The notes under the pieces were generated by a model. It was not told the DNA's origin, ran no database searches, and saw only the letters and a list, made by a program, of their open reading frames with translations. A program made the position numbers and the translations under genes. Positions 25,086 to 33,963 of a stretch of DNA of 34,676 nt are shown here, piece after piece (position 1 is the first letter of the stretch; each line of letters begins with the position of its first letter). Location: positions 1 to 34,676 of the forward strand of contig CAIKWD010000013.1 in NCBI GenBank assembly GCA_903831095.1, written 5' to 3'. The DNA comes from Candidatus Staskawiczbacteria bacterium (GTDB lineage: Bacteria; Patescibacteriota; Minisyncoccia; Minisyncoccales; Staskawiczbacteraceae).

Positions 25086-25300
25086 AGATAAACGTAAAAG
25101 CAAAACCGGGGGCGAGGGAAGAAAAAGTTGAGAAAATAGACGACTCAAATTACATTGTTTCTGTAAAAGAGCCACCCATAAAAGGTAAGGCAAACGAGGC
25201 AATTAGAAATGCTTTGGCAGTATATTTTAAAACCGGTTCGTCACGTGTTAAAATAGTGTCGGGATACACATCGAGAAATAAAGTAATAGAAATTATTTAG
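25082..25300 (+). CDS. DUF167/YggU family protein
   Basis: INVKAKPGAREEKVEKIDDSNYIVSVKEPPIKGKANEAIRNALAVYF. Confidence 0.88.
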   Translation: MKINVKAKPGAREEKVEKIDDSNYIVSVKEPPIKGKANEAIRNALAVYFKTGSSRVKIVSGYTSRNKVIEII

Positions 25301-25324
25301 AAAATAATATTAATAATAAAAAAT

Positions 25325-25543
25325 ATGGCAGAACACAAAGTTACAATTTTAGGACATACTATTTCTTACGATGAAACCGCAAGCCATGGAATATATTATT
25401 TGACCTATCAAATTGATATGCAGGAGAAAAAAGTATTTTTTGACCAGGCATTCAGTCATGGTTTTGCCAATTTTGAAGATCAGATGGGCAGTAATTACAA
25501 ATTAATTCATCATGGCTCGGAATATCAGTTAGTAAAGATATAA
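25325..25543 (+). CDS. Small hypothetical protein
   Basis: 72-aa ORF followed directly by a terminator. Confidence 0.55.
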   Translation: MAEHKVTILGHTISYDETASHGIYYLTYQIDMQEKKVFFDQAFSHGFANFEDQMGSNYKLIHHGSEYQLVKI

Positions 25544-25552
25544 TTTAATATT

Positions 25553-25580
25553 AAAAAGCTTGCCTAGTGCAGGCTTTTTT
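25553..25580 (+). terminator. Rho-independent terminator
   Basis: AAAAAGCTTGC-CTAGT-GCAGGCTTTTTT. Confidence 0.88.
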
Positions 25581-25650
25581 GTTAGATTAAATGTGCACTT
25601 TAATTGCAACTGAACCTTGAAATATTAAATGTAAAATAAGGAGATGAAAG

Positions 25651-27288
25651 ATGAAAAGTACAATGTTGGCTGGAATGATGATCAGGAATAATCTTGGGTT
25701 GCCGTCTGGAATTGTTGGAACAAAGGTTTCAATAATTGAAAGGCTTGCAAACGAAATTCCTCAGCTTGGGTTTGTGGTTACAAAAAGCACAAATTTTGGC
25801 GGAAAAGATGGGCACAAGGCTCCAATTATTGCTAGTGTGTCTAACGGATCCTTGATAAATGCGGTTGGTCTTGCAAATGATGGGGCCGAAGCATTAGCCC
25901 GCGAACTTTCAACAGCAAAATTTCCGAAAGGATTTTTGGTAATCGGTTCTGTTTTTGGAGCCACAGTAAAAGACTGTGTCAATGCAGCAAGGCAGATTGT
26001 GCCTTATGTTGGCGCCATTGAGATGAATTTTTCTTGTCCGCACGACGAAAAACAAGGTCTTCAGGTCGGGCAGGATATCAATCTTGTTGTTGAAATCACA
26101 AAAGAAGTGGTTAAATTGGGAAAACCTGTTTTTGAAAAGGTTTCCCCCAAAATGGACCTCGAGGTATTTGTGAAGGCAACGCGCGATCTTGGAATTGCCG
26201 GTTACAGTGTTATCAACACCTATGGTCCGGAAAATTTTGAGGTTGACAAATGGCCTGTATTGACCAACAAGGTTGGCGGGATTTCTGGCCGAAAATTGAC
26301 TGAGATGATGCTTGAATGCACTGCTGTAGTACGGCAACATACTTTACTGGACATTATTACCAGTGGAGGAATTTCAAGACGTCATGATGTTGAGAATGCG
26401 CTAAATGCTGGCGGAACCGTTTGTGCTATTGGAACTGCAACAATGGGGTTGAATACTCCCGAGTTGGCAGACTACTTTGGCATACTAGATTCCGATCTTA
26501 CTACTAATAGCCATAATGCTGAAATTTGGCTGAATATGAAACATTATCCTGTTGAAAATGCGATGAAATACGGCCAATATTTCGTAGAAGAAAATGAAAA
26601 GTTGGCATCGGGTCTGCACAAAATCACTTTTGATAAAGTGTTGATCAGCCGTCCTGGGCAATTTATCTTTGTTTGGATACCCGGACTAGGAGAAAGGCCG
26701 TTTTCAATTCTGGATAATCAGCCATTGAAAATTCTTGTGGCAGTTCGTGGAAAGTGCACAGAATTCCTGAGCAAGCTGGAACCTGGCAAATCAGTAATGG
26801 TTCGCGGTCCTCATGGGAGTGAACCAAAACTGTTGGGCGAAAAAATTCTGCTTGTTGCAGGTGGCACAGGTGCTGCCGCGCTTAGGCAGTTTGCCGAAGA
26901 CTACTGCAACAAAATAAATTTTACCGCAGTACTTGGAGCCAAGGATGAAAAGCATTTGTACATTGAAGGTTTTGTGCCTTTTTGTAACGGAGTTTATCTG
27001 TTTACAGAAAATGGCGATCCAAAAACTACACGTGGGCTTGTTACTGACAAGCTCGACAAAATCATGGAAAAAGACGACTTTGATTTTTGCCTAACTTGTG
27101 GGCCAAAACCAATGGTTAAAAAAGTCTTTGAGATTGCAGAGAAATTTCTTCCAAGCAAAAGAATTCTCGGATCTGTGGAATTTCACACAGACTGCGGAAT
27201 TGGACTTTGCGGAAAAGATGCAACTCCAACAGGCTTGAGGCCATGCGTAGACGGTACTTTTATGACTAAGGAACAATTAGGTTTATAA
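25651..27288 (+). CDS. pyrD-pyrK: Fused dihydroorotate dehydrogenase PyrD and electron-transfer subunit PyrK
   Basis: MNFSCPHDEKQ; ITSGGISRRHDVENALNAGGTVCAIGTA; RPFSI; LLVAGGTGAAALR; DCGIGLCGKDATPTGLRPCVDG. Confidence 0.85.
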   Translation: MKSTMLAGMMIRNNLGLPSGIVGTKVSIIERLANEIPQLGFVVTKSTNFGGKDGHKAPIIASVSNGSLINAVGLANDGAEALARELSTAKFPKGFLVIGSVFGATVKDCVNAARQIVPYVGAIEMNFSCPHDEKQGLQVGQDINLVVEITKEVVKLGKPVFEKVSPKMDLEVFVKATRDLGIAGYSVINTYGPENFEVDKWPVLTNKVGGISGRKLTEMMLECTAVVRQHTLLDIITSGGISRRHDVENALNAGGTVCAIGTATMGLNTPELADYFGILDSDLTTNSHNAEIWLNMKHYPVENAMKYGQYFVEENEKLASGLHKITFDKVLISRPGQFIFVWIPGLGERPFSILDNQPLKILVAVRGKCTEFLSKLEPGKSVMVRGPHGSEPKLLGEKILLVAGGTGAAALRQFAEDYCNKINFTAVLGAKDEKHLYIEGFVPFCNGVYLFTENGDPKTTRGLVTDKLDKIMEKDDFDFCLTCGPKPMVKKVFEIAEKFLPSKRILGSVEFHTDCGIGLCGKDATPTGLRPCVDGTFMTKEQLGL

Positions 27289-27299
27289 CCTTACTGTTC

Positions 27300-27324
27300 G
27301 CCCAGCTAACCCTGGGCTTTTTTA
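27300..27324 (+). terminator. Rho-independent terminator
   Basis: GCCCAG-CTAACC-CTGGGC-TTTTTTT. Confidence 0.88.
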
Positions 27325-27337
27325 TTGAATAAAGTAA

Positions 27338-27365
27338 TTGACATTGAGAAATTTTATGTTAATCT
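27338..27365 (+). promoter_or_regulatory. Promoter of pyrF
   Basis: TTGACA-16-TAATCT with TGT before -10. Confidence 0.6.
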
Positions 27366-27422
27366 AATAGTGGAACTTTGAAAAATTTAACAATTGGCTT
27401 AAATGCCAGAAAGGAAGTCGCT

Positions 27423-28175
27423 ATGAGACCGAAAAACATTGAACCGAAAGACAGAATCATTCTGCCGTTGGATATGTCCAACGTTAGATCTGCATTCATT
27501 TTGGCGGAGAAACTCAAAAATCATGTCGGGATTTTCAAAATCGGTTTGGAATTCATTTATTCCACAATCGGGTTTATGATGACAAATCCCACCGGAGCCG
27601 CAGCATACTTCAGCGAGGTTAGCCGCCTTATTGAAATAGTTGGCCCTAGAAGAATTTTTCTTGACGGGAAATTCGACGACATACCAAATACTATTGCTGA
27701 AGCGTCGCGGGCTGTGGCTACAATGAAGCCGATGTTTTTCAATGTGCATGCATCAGCAGGCATTGAATCAATAAGGGCCGCAGTGAAAAACCGCGGAGAA
27801 TCCATGGTTCTTGGAGTTACAGTACTCACTTCAATTGAGCCCGATGAATGCATTTCTATTTTTGGTTCATATCCAGGATCAAAAGTTTTGGACTTTGTAG
27901 GAATGCTGGAAAAGGCGCAAGCACACGGAGTTATTTGTTCACCAAAAGAAGTGGCGCTTATTCGAGAGAACAGTTGTTATGATCAAATGACACTCGTAAC
28001 TCCCGGCACTCGTCCTACGTGGGCATCAACTAACGACCAGAAGCGCGTTATGACGCCCCGTGAAGCAATAAAGGCTGGCGCTGACTACATAGTCTGTGGT
28101 AGACCTATCACAAATTATGCAGATCCTGTCGAGGGCGCGAAACTTGTGGCAGGTGAAATGGAAGAAGCATCGTAA
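27423..28175 (+). CDS. pyrF: Orotidine 5'-phosphate decarboxylase
   Basis: RIILPLDMSNVRSAFILAEKLKNHVGIFKIGLEF; IFLDGKFDDIPNT; start 27423 has SD AGGAAG. Confidence 0.88.
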   Translation: MRPKNIEPKDRIILPLDMSNVRSAFILAEKLKNHVGIFKIGLEFIYSTIGFMMTNPTGAAAYFSEVSRLIEIVGPRRIFLDGKFDDIPNTIAEASRAVATMKPMFFNVHASAGIESIRAAVKNRGESMVLGVTVLTSIEPDECISIFGSYPGSKVLDFVGMLEKAQAHGVICSPKEVALIRENSCYDQMTLVTPGTRPTWASTNDQKRVMTPREAIKAGADYIVCGRPITNYADPVEGAKLVAGEMEEAS

Positions 28176-28220
28176 AAGAATCAGATTGAAAAAAGAAAAA
28201 CACAAAAAGAAGGAGGATTT

Positions 28221-28991
28221 ATGCAAAGACCGATCAGAATTGAAGGCGATTGTCACATGCAAACTTTGAAAAATTGCGGTGGGTATTATGCCTGCCCCAA
28301 AGATCCAGATGGAAAACGGCTTGGCCCACTTGTTGGTTACGCTGGCAGTTATAAGGCGCCCAATGGAAGCCAAAAAAAGTACGTCGGAGATGTATATGCA
28401 AATTTTGCAAAAGCTGAGATACATCCCAATGTTCTCAAATTTTTTGCAGAAAAACTTACTGTGGAAGTTTACCACAGAATGGATATCGATGATATAGATG
28501 TCCTTTGTGGTGCTCCAATTGGCGGTTATAGCCTTGCTGATGCACTTAGCTTGGCTAATGGCATTGACGTGATAAAGGCTGAAAAGAAAGTCACTGTTGC
28601 AGCTACCGATGACGGAAAGCGCGAAGAATCTGAGCTGGTTTTTGGCCGGCACGAAATTGAAGAAGGTATGAAATACGCCATAGTCGAAGATGTTTGCAAT
28701 AATTTTTCCACTACGGAAAAATTAATCAAGCAAATTTTTTCCAATGGCGGATATATATCTGCAATTATTTGTTTTCTAAATCGCTCACTTGCGGTTGATA
28801 CGCACTATGACTCGGTTACAATTTCGGATCAAATTCCGGTAATCAGCTTGGTGCGTCTTCCAATCAAGGAATATGAACAAGAAAATGTATCGGTTTACGA
28901 AGACATTACCAGTGGCAATGTTGTTTGGAAACCGAAAGACAAAGATACATGGAATAAATTAATGAAGGCGATGGACAAATATCCTCGCTAA
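28221..28991 (+). CDS. pyrE: Orotate phosphoribosyltransferase-like protein
   Basis: LCGAPIGGYSLADALSLANGIDVIKAEKK; YAIVEDVCNNFSTTEKLIKQI (altered PRPP loop); follows pyrF. Confidence 0.72.
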   Translation: MQRPIRIEGDCHMQTLKNCGGYYACPKDPDGKRLGPLVGYAGSYKAPNGSQKKYVGDVYANFAKAEIHPNVLKFFAEKLTVEVYHRMDIDDIDVLCGAPIGGYSLADALSLANGIDVIKAEKKVTVAATDDGKREESELVFGRHEIEEGMKYAIVEDVCNNFSTTEKLIKQIFSNGGYISAIICFLNRSLAVDTHYDSVTISDQIPVISLVRLPIKEYEQENVSVYEDITSGNVVWKPKDKDTWNKLMKAMDKYPR

Positions 28992-29017
28992 TAAACCAAA
29001 TTGGTTTAAATTTATAT

Positions 29018-29049
29018 AGAGGTTGGCTTTAAAAGCAGCCTCTTTTTTA
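29018..29049 (+). terminator. Rho-independent terminator
   Basis: AGAGGTTGGCTTT..AAAGCAGCCTCT-TTTTT. Confidence 0.82.
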
Positions 29050-29114
29050 TTGCAATTTTTTGTATGGGACTTGATTTAATTTTGTAAGCGATTAATATAA
29101 AGGATAATAATCTT

Positions 29115-30704
29115 ATGGCTAAAAAGGTAAAGAAAAAGACAAGCGTGAAAAAACCTGTCAAAACCAGGAAGTTTTTGGTTAAGAAAAAAATTACAGTAAA
29201 ACCAAAGCAAAAGAAGATTGTTAAAAAAAAAGTTAAGATTAAAAGAATAATAAAAGCAAAGAAACCAGTTAAGAAAATTATAAAGAAGCCAGCAGCTAAA
29301 AAAGTTGTTGTTAAAAAAATAGTAAAGCATGTTGCAAAGAAACATGTTGTTAGTAAGCCAAAAGCGCAGAAAGCTTTTGAAGCTGAAGCTTTGTTTAAGG
29401 CAAAAATAAAAGTCATTGGTATTGGAGGTGGGGGAGGATCTATTGTTTCTGAAATTGGCAGATCGCTTGAGAAGGCAACATTTGTAATTGCAGATACAGA
29501 TATAAGGGCCTTAAAGAAAAAATCTGGCATAAAATACATGTGGTTTGGCGAGGAGTTGACTCATGGTTTGGGCACCGGAGTAAATGTAGAATTGGCAAAG
29601 CAGGCTGCAGAATCCGCTCGCGACAAAATGGGCACAATTTTCAAAGACCAGGATATTATAATTTTTGTAGCTTCTTTGGGAGGCGGTTTGGGCTCTGGAG
29701 CAACTCAGGTTTTTGCCGAAGTTGCCAAGCAGTTTGGCGGAATTACTTTGGGCATATTTACAATGCCATTTAAGTTTGAAGGGAAAAATAAATACAGAAT
29801 TGCGCAAAACGCCTTGAAAATTTTGAGAGAGTCTTTAAATGTTTCGTTGGTAATTCCAAATGAGAGGATTTTCAAAATAATAGACAGCACAACCCCAATA
29901 ACAAACGCTTTTTCAACTGTAAATAAAAGCCTTATAGAATCCTTGGAAAGCTTGATAGACTTAATTTACAACCCAGGAGTCATAAACATAGACTTTGCCG
30001 ACTTAAGGACAATTTTGCGAGGCAGGGGAAATACAGCATTTTTAAATACTGTAGAAGAATCTGGCAAAGACAGAGTAGAAAAAATCTGTGAAAGTATTTT
30101 TAAAAATCCGTTGTTGCAAAGCACTGCTTTGAATGCAGAAAAGGTTTTGTTTAATATTGCCGGTTCTGATAGTCTTTCAATGTTTGAAGTGGAAAAAATT
30201 AGCAGTCATATTGCCGCGGCAAATCCAAAGGCAAAAATAATATTTGGCATATCAAAGAATTCTAAGCTCAACAACAAAATAAAAACAACTATTTTGATGA
30301 CTGGAGGCCAAATGAAGGAAGAATCTGCTAAAGAAGTTGTTATTAAAAAACCAGAAGCAGTCAAAGCAGTTGTACCAGAGCCAATAAAAGAACCTGTTAA
30401 AAAGGAAATTATTGCTGTTAAAACAGAAATAAAACCAGTTAAAAAAGTAAAAAAATCTAAGCCTACAGTTAAAAAAGAGCCAGTTAATTTAAATGGAAGA
30501 GTTCCAGTTTTTGTCTTGCCAACTGTAGAGGAAGAAACTGAAAAAGTAAGGCTTATGAGTCAGCCAGAAAGCGCCAAGAAAACCATAAGAAGAAGCGGGC
30601 TGGAAATTCAAAAAGCCGAAGAACTTCAGGAAAAAAAGAAAATAGCCCAGGAAAAAGAATGGGAAATCCCAGCTTTTCTCCGCAAAGTTAAATTCAAAAG
30701 TTAA
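29115..30704 (+). CDS. FtsZ/tubulin-like GTPase with Lys-rich N-terminal extension
   Basis: KKVKKKTSVKKPVKTRK...; KVIGIGGGGGSIVSEIG; ASLGGGLGSGATQVFAEVAKQFG; GITLGIFTMPFKFEGKNKYRIAQNAL. Confidence 0.82.
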   Translation: MAKKVKKKTSVKKPVKTRKFLVKKKITVKPKQKKIVKKKVKIKRIIKAKKPVKKIIKKPAAKKVVVKKIVKHVAKKHVVSKPKAQKAFEAEALFKAKIKVIGIGGGGGSIVSEIGRSLEKATFVIADTDIRALKKKSGIKYMWFGEELTHGLGTGVNVELAKQAAESARDKMGTIFKDQDIIIFVASLGGGLGSGATQVFAEVAKQFGGITLGIFTMPFKFEGKNKYRIAQNALKILRESLNVSLVIPNERIFKIIDSTTPITNAFSTVNKSLIESLESLIDLIYNPGVINIDFADLRTILRGRGNTAFLNTVEESGKDRVEKICESIFKNPLLQSTALNAEKVLFNIAGSDSLSMFEVEKISSHIAAANPKAKIIFGISKNSKLNNKIKTTILMTGGQMKEESAKEVVIKKPEAVKAVVPEPIKEPVKKEIIAVKTEIKPVKKVKKSKPTVKKEPVNLNGRVPVFVLPTVEEETEKVRLMSQPESAKKTIRRSGLEIQKAEELQEKKKIAQEKEWEIPAFLRKVKFKS

Positions 30705-30709
30705 AATAT

Positions 30710-31594
30710 ATGGATAATCAAATAGATATTAAAAAAATAATTATTCCAGTAGCGGGTCTAGGAACTCGCTTTTTACCGTTGTCTAGAGTTGTACCGAAAG
30801 ATTTTTTTCCTTTGGTGGACAAGCCAGTCATTCAATACATAATCGAGGAAGTTAAGAAATCTGGCATAAAGGAAGTTGTTTTTGTAATTAGTCCTGGCAA
30901 GAAACATATTTTAAATTATTTTCAAAAGTCTCCAGAGCTTGAAAAGACTCTAATTAAAAGAAAAAAAGATCAATTGTTAAAAGAGTTGAAGGAATTTGAG
31001 GAAATATTTGAGGGAATTACTTTTTCATATGTAACTCAGAAAAAACCTCTTGGAGATGGTCATGCAATTTTACAAGCTGCAAAACATGTAAATGGAGAGG
31101 CTATTGGAGTTTCCTTTGGTGACGACGTTGTAGATTCAGACGAGCCAGCTATGTTGCAATTGATAAATATATTTAAAACTTGTAACGCGCCGGTAATTGC
31201 TTTAAAACAATTGCCAATGGATAAAGTTCCAGCTTATGGAGTTGTGGCTGTTGAAAAAATTGCTCATGGTTTGTATAAAATAAAAAAAATAGTTGAAAAG
31301 CCAGCTCCTACGGAAATTCCTTCAAACTTGGTTATTGTTGGAAAATACATTTTGACCCCTGAAGTTTTCCAATATCTTAAAAAAGCTGAGCCTTCCAAAA
31401 AAGGGGAAATAATTTTAGCCGAGGTTTTTGAAAAAATGCTGGACGACGGAAAAGTAATTTATGGATGCGAACTTAAAGGCGAATGGCTTGAGTGTGGAGA
31501 CAAGATGAAATGGATAAAGTCTTTTTTCTATTTAGCCTTAAAAGATCCGCGATTCAAGGATGAATTGAAACAGTATTTGAAAAACATAAAATAA
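30710..31594 (+). CDS. galU: UTP-glucose-1-phosphate uridylyltransferase
   Basis: IIPVAGLGTRFLPLSRVVPKDFFPLVDKPVIQYIIEE; GVSFGDDVVDSDEPAM; IVEKP. Confidence 0.93.
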   Translation: MDNQIDIKKIIIPVAGLGTRFLPLSRVVPKDFFPLVDKPVIQYIIEEVKKSGIKEVVFVISPGKKHILNYFQKSPELEKTLIKRKKDQLLKELKEFEEIFEGITFSYVTQKKPLGDGHAILQAAKHVNGEAIGVSFGDDVVDSDEPAMLQLINIFKTCNAPVIALKQLPMDKVPAYGVVAVEKIAHGLYKIKKIVEKPAPTEIPSNLVIVGKYILTPEVFQYLKKAEPSKKGEIILAEVFEKMLDDGKVIYGCELKGEWLECGDKMKWIKSFFYLALKDPRFKDELKQYLKNIK

Positions 31595-31607
31595 TAAAAA
31601 AGAAAGC

Positions 31608-31633
31608 AACCAAAAATAGGTTGTTTTCTTTTG
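31608..31633 (+). terminator. Rho-independent terminator
   Basis: AAGAAAGCAACC-AAAAATA-GGTTGTTTTCTTTT. Confidence 0.75.
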
Positions 31634-31672
31634 TTAATAATTGTTGTAAAATAGCGTAATAACAAAATATAT

Positions 31673-32596
31673 ATGACATACGATTTAATTATTATTGGAG
31701 CCGGCCCTGCCGGTGTTTCTGCTGCAGTTTATGCAGCTAGGCAAAAAATGAAGCTTTTGGTTATTTCCCGAGAAATGGGTGGACAAATTGGTAAAAAAAC
31801 AGTGGATATAGAAAATTATCCAGGTTTTGACAAGATTTCAGGACCGGATCTTATAAAAACCTTTGAAAAACAGTTGGAAACTAATGGCGTAGAGATTGTT
31901 TATGACGAAGTAATTAAAATTGAGAAAATTGATAATAATTTTATTATTGGAACTGAGTTGGGAGAAAAATACGAATCTTTGGCAGTTATTGTTGCCACAG
32001 GGGCAGATCCAAGGCCATTGGAAGCACAAGGAGAAAAGGAATTTATTGGCAAAGGAGTAAGCTATTGTTCACTTTGTGATGGTCCAATATTTCGCAATAA
32101 AACAGTTGTGGTTGTTGGCGGTGGAAACTCGGGGATTGAAACCGCATTATTTTTATCTAATTATGTAAGTAAAATTTATGTTTTGGAATTTGGAAAAGTT
32201 TTAAAGGCAGACCAAGAAAATCAGGAATTATTGGCAAAAACAGGTAAGGCAGAAATTATAACCAATGCCAAGGTTTTAAAAATAGAAGGCGACACATTTG
32301 TAAAATCGTTAACTTATCAGGATTTGGTTGCAAATAAAGAGGTAAAACTAGATGTTGATGGAGTTTTTATTGAAATTGGCAACTTGCCAGCCACAGCATT
32401 TGTAAAAGACTTGGTTGATTTTTCAGAGAGAGATGAAATTGTCACAGATTTGGAAACTTATGCAACCCGCACTCCTGGTTTGTTTGCCGCCGGAGACTGC
32501 AACAAAGGCAAATACAAACAAATTGTGGCCGCCGCCGGAGAAGGAGCCAAAGCAATGTTGGCCTCATACGAATATTTATTAAAAATAAAAAAATAA
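31673..32596 (+). CDS. trxB: Thioredoxin reductase
   Basis: IIGAGPAGVSAAVYAARQ; GVSYCSLCDGPIFRNKTVVVVGGGNSGIETALFL; GLFAAGDCNKGKYKQIVAAAGEGAKA. Confidence 0.93.
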   Translation: MTYDLIIIGAGPAGVSAAVYAARQKMKLLVISREMGGQIGKKTVDIENYPGFDKISGPDLIKTFEKQLETNGVEIVYDEVIKIEKIDNNFIIGTELGEKYESLAVIVATGADPRPLEAQGEKEFIGKGVSYCSLCDGPIFRNKTVVVVGGGNSGIETALFLSNYVSKIYVLEFGKVLKADQENQELLAKTGKAEIITNAKVLKIEGDTFVKSLTYQDLVANKEVKLDVDGVFIEIGNLPATAFVKDLVDFSERDEIVTDLETYATRTPGLFAAGDCNKGKYKQIVAAAGEGAKAMLASYEYLLKIKK

Positions 32597-33865
32597 ATGA
32601 GCAAAATAAAAGGTATAATAGCAAGAGAAATCAAGGATTCAAGGGGGAAACCCACAGTTGAGGTTGAGTTGGAAACTGACAAAGGTGTTTATGTAGCCTC
32701 GGTGGCTTCTGGCGCTTCTACGGGCGAAAACGAGGCTCTAGAGCTGCGTGACGCAGATGGTAAGGGAGTTAATACTGCAATTAAAAACGTCAACGAAATA
32801 ATCGCACCAAAATTGAAAGGTAAAGACGTATTAAATCAACAAGAGATTGATGATTTAATGATTAGTTTGGATGGAACTGCCAACAAGTCAAAGCTGGGAG
32901 CAAATGCAATTTTGGCTGTTTCTGTAGCAGTTTGCAAAGCTGGAGCTGGAGCCAAAAAAGTTTCGCTATACAAGCATATTTCAGATTTAGCAGAAATAAA
33001 AGCAGAGCCAAAAATTCCATTTGCAATGTTTAATATTTTAAATGGGGGACGGCATGTCCCGACCGCTTTGCGGTCGAGGATCCTCGGTGGCGATGCCACC
33101 GGGACAAAAAATGGGCTTGATGTGCAGGAATTTATGATAATTCCGCGGAAAGAAACTTTTGCTGAGAATTTGGTGGCTTGCAATAATGTATTTAATAGCT
33201 TAAAAGAACACATTTCCAAGAATTTTGGTACAGAACATTTGGAATTGGGCGACGAAGGGGGATTTGCTCCGCCAGTTGCTACAACTGAACAGGCTTTGTA
33301 TTTGTTAAAAAGCGCAACAGAAAGCGAACCTGAAGTCAAATTTGCGTTGGATTGCGCAGCTTCGGAATTTTTTGAAAATGGCAAATACAATATAGATGGC
33401 AGAGAAATGACAAAGTCAGAACTTTTAGAATTTTATGAAGGGTTGGTAAAAACTTTTCCTATAATATCTATTGAAGACGGGTTTGCAGAAAGCGATTGGC
33501 AAGGTTTTGAATCCATTGTGCGACAAATGGGAAAGAATATAATTGTTGTTGGAGATGACCTGACAACTACCAATATAAATAAAATAAAAGAAGCACATAG
33601 CAAACTGGCTTGCAATGGAGTTATTTTGAAATTAAATCAAATTGGATCGGTTTCTGAAACAATTCAAGCTTCAAACATGGCAAAATCATTTGGCTGGAAA
33701 ACAATAGTTAGTCACAGAAGTGGGGAAACAATGGACAATTTTATTGCAGACTTGGCAGTTGGGCTTGGAGCTGACTTTTTGAAGGCCGGTTCTCCTGCAA
33801 AGCCAGAGAGAATGGTCAAATATCAAAGATTATTAGAAATAGAGCAAGAATTAAATAATAAATAA
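32597..33865 (+). CDS. eno: Enolase carrying an in-frame internal insertion
   Basis: IIAREIKDSRGKPTVEVELET; SIEDGFAESDWQGF; LKLNQIGSVSET; VSHRSGETMDNFIADLAVG. Confidence 0.96.
   Translation: MSKIKGIIAREIKDSRGKPTVEVELETDKGVYVASVASGASTGENEALELRDADGKGVNTAIKNVNEIIAPKLKGKDVLNQQEIDDLMISLDGTANKSKLGANAILAVSVAVCKAGAGAKKVSLYKHISDLAEIKAEPKIPFAMFNILNGGRHVPTALRSRILGGDATGTKNGLDVQEFMIIPRKETFAENLVACNNVFNSLKEHISKNFGTEHLELGDEGGFAPPVATTEQALYLLKSATESEPEVKFALDCAASEFFENGKYNIDGREMTKSELLEFYEGLVKTFPIISIEDGFAESDWQGFESIVRQMGKNIIVVGDDLTTTNINKIKEAHSKLACNGVILKLNQIGSVSETIQASNMAKSFGWKTIVSHRSGETMDNFIADLAVGLGADFLKAGSPAKPERMVKYQRLLEIEQELNNK
33055..33106. repeat. 52-bp cloverleaf-like palindromic element inserted within eno
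   Basis: TGTCCC | GACCGC-TTT-GCGGTC | GAGGATCCTC | GGTGGC-GAT-GCCACC | GGGACA. Confidence 0.8.
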
Positions 33866-33919
33866 TCGCTCGGAAATAAATTTTCGCTTGGCAATAAACT
33901 TTTTTCCGTCTGCTGGTAA

Positions 33920-33963
33920 CCCCCTTTGTCCTTCGACTACGCTCAGGACAAGTGGATCAGGGG
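33920..33963. repeat. Palindromic element with TTCGACTACGCTCAGG core
   Basis: CCCC-TT-TTGTCCT-TCGACTACGCTC-AGGACAA-GTGGATCA-GGGG. Confidence 0.75.
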
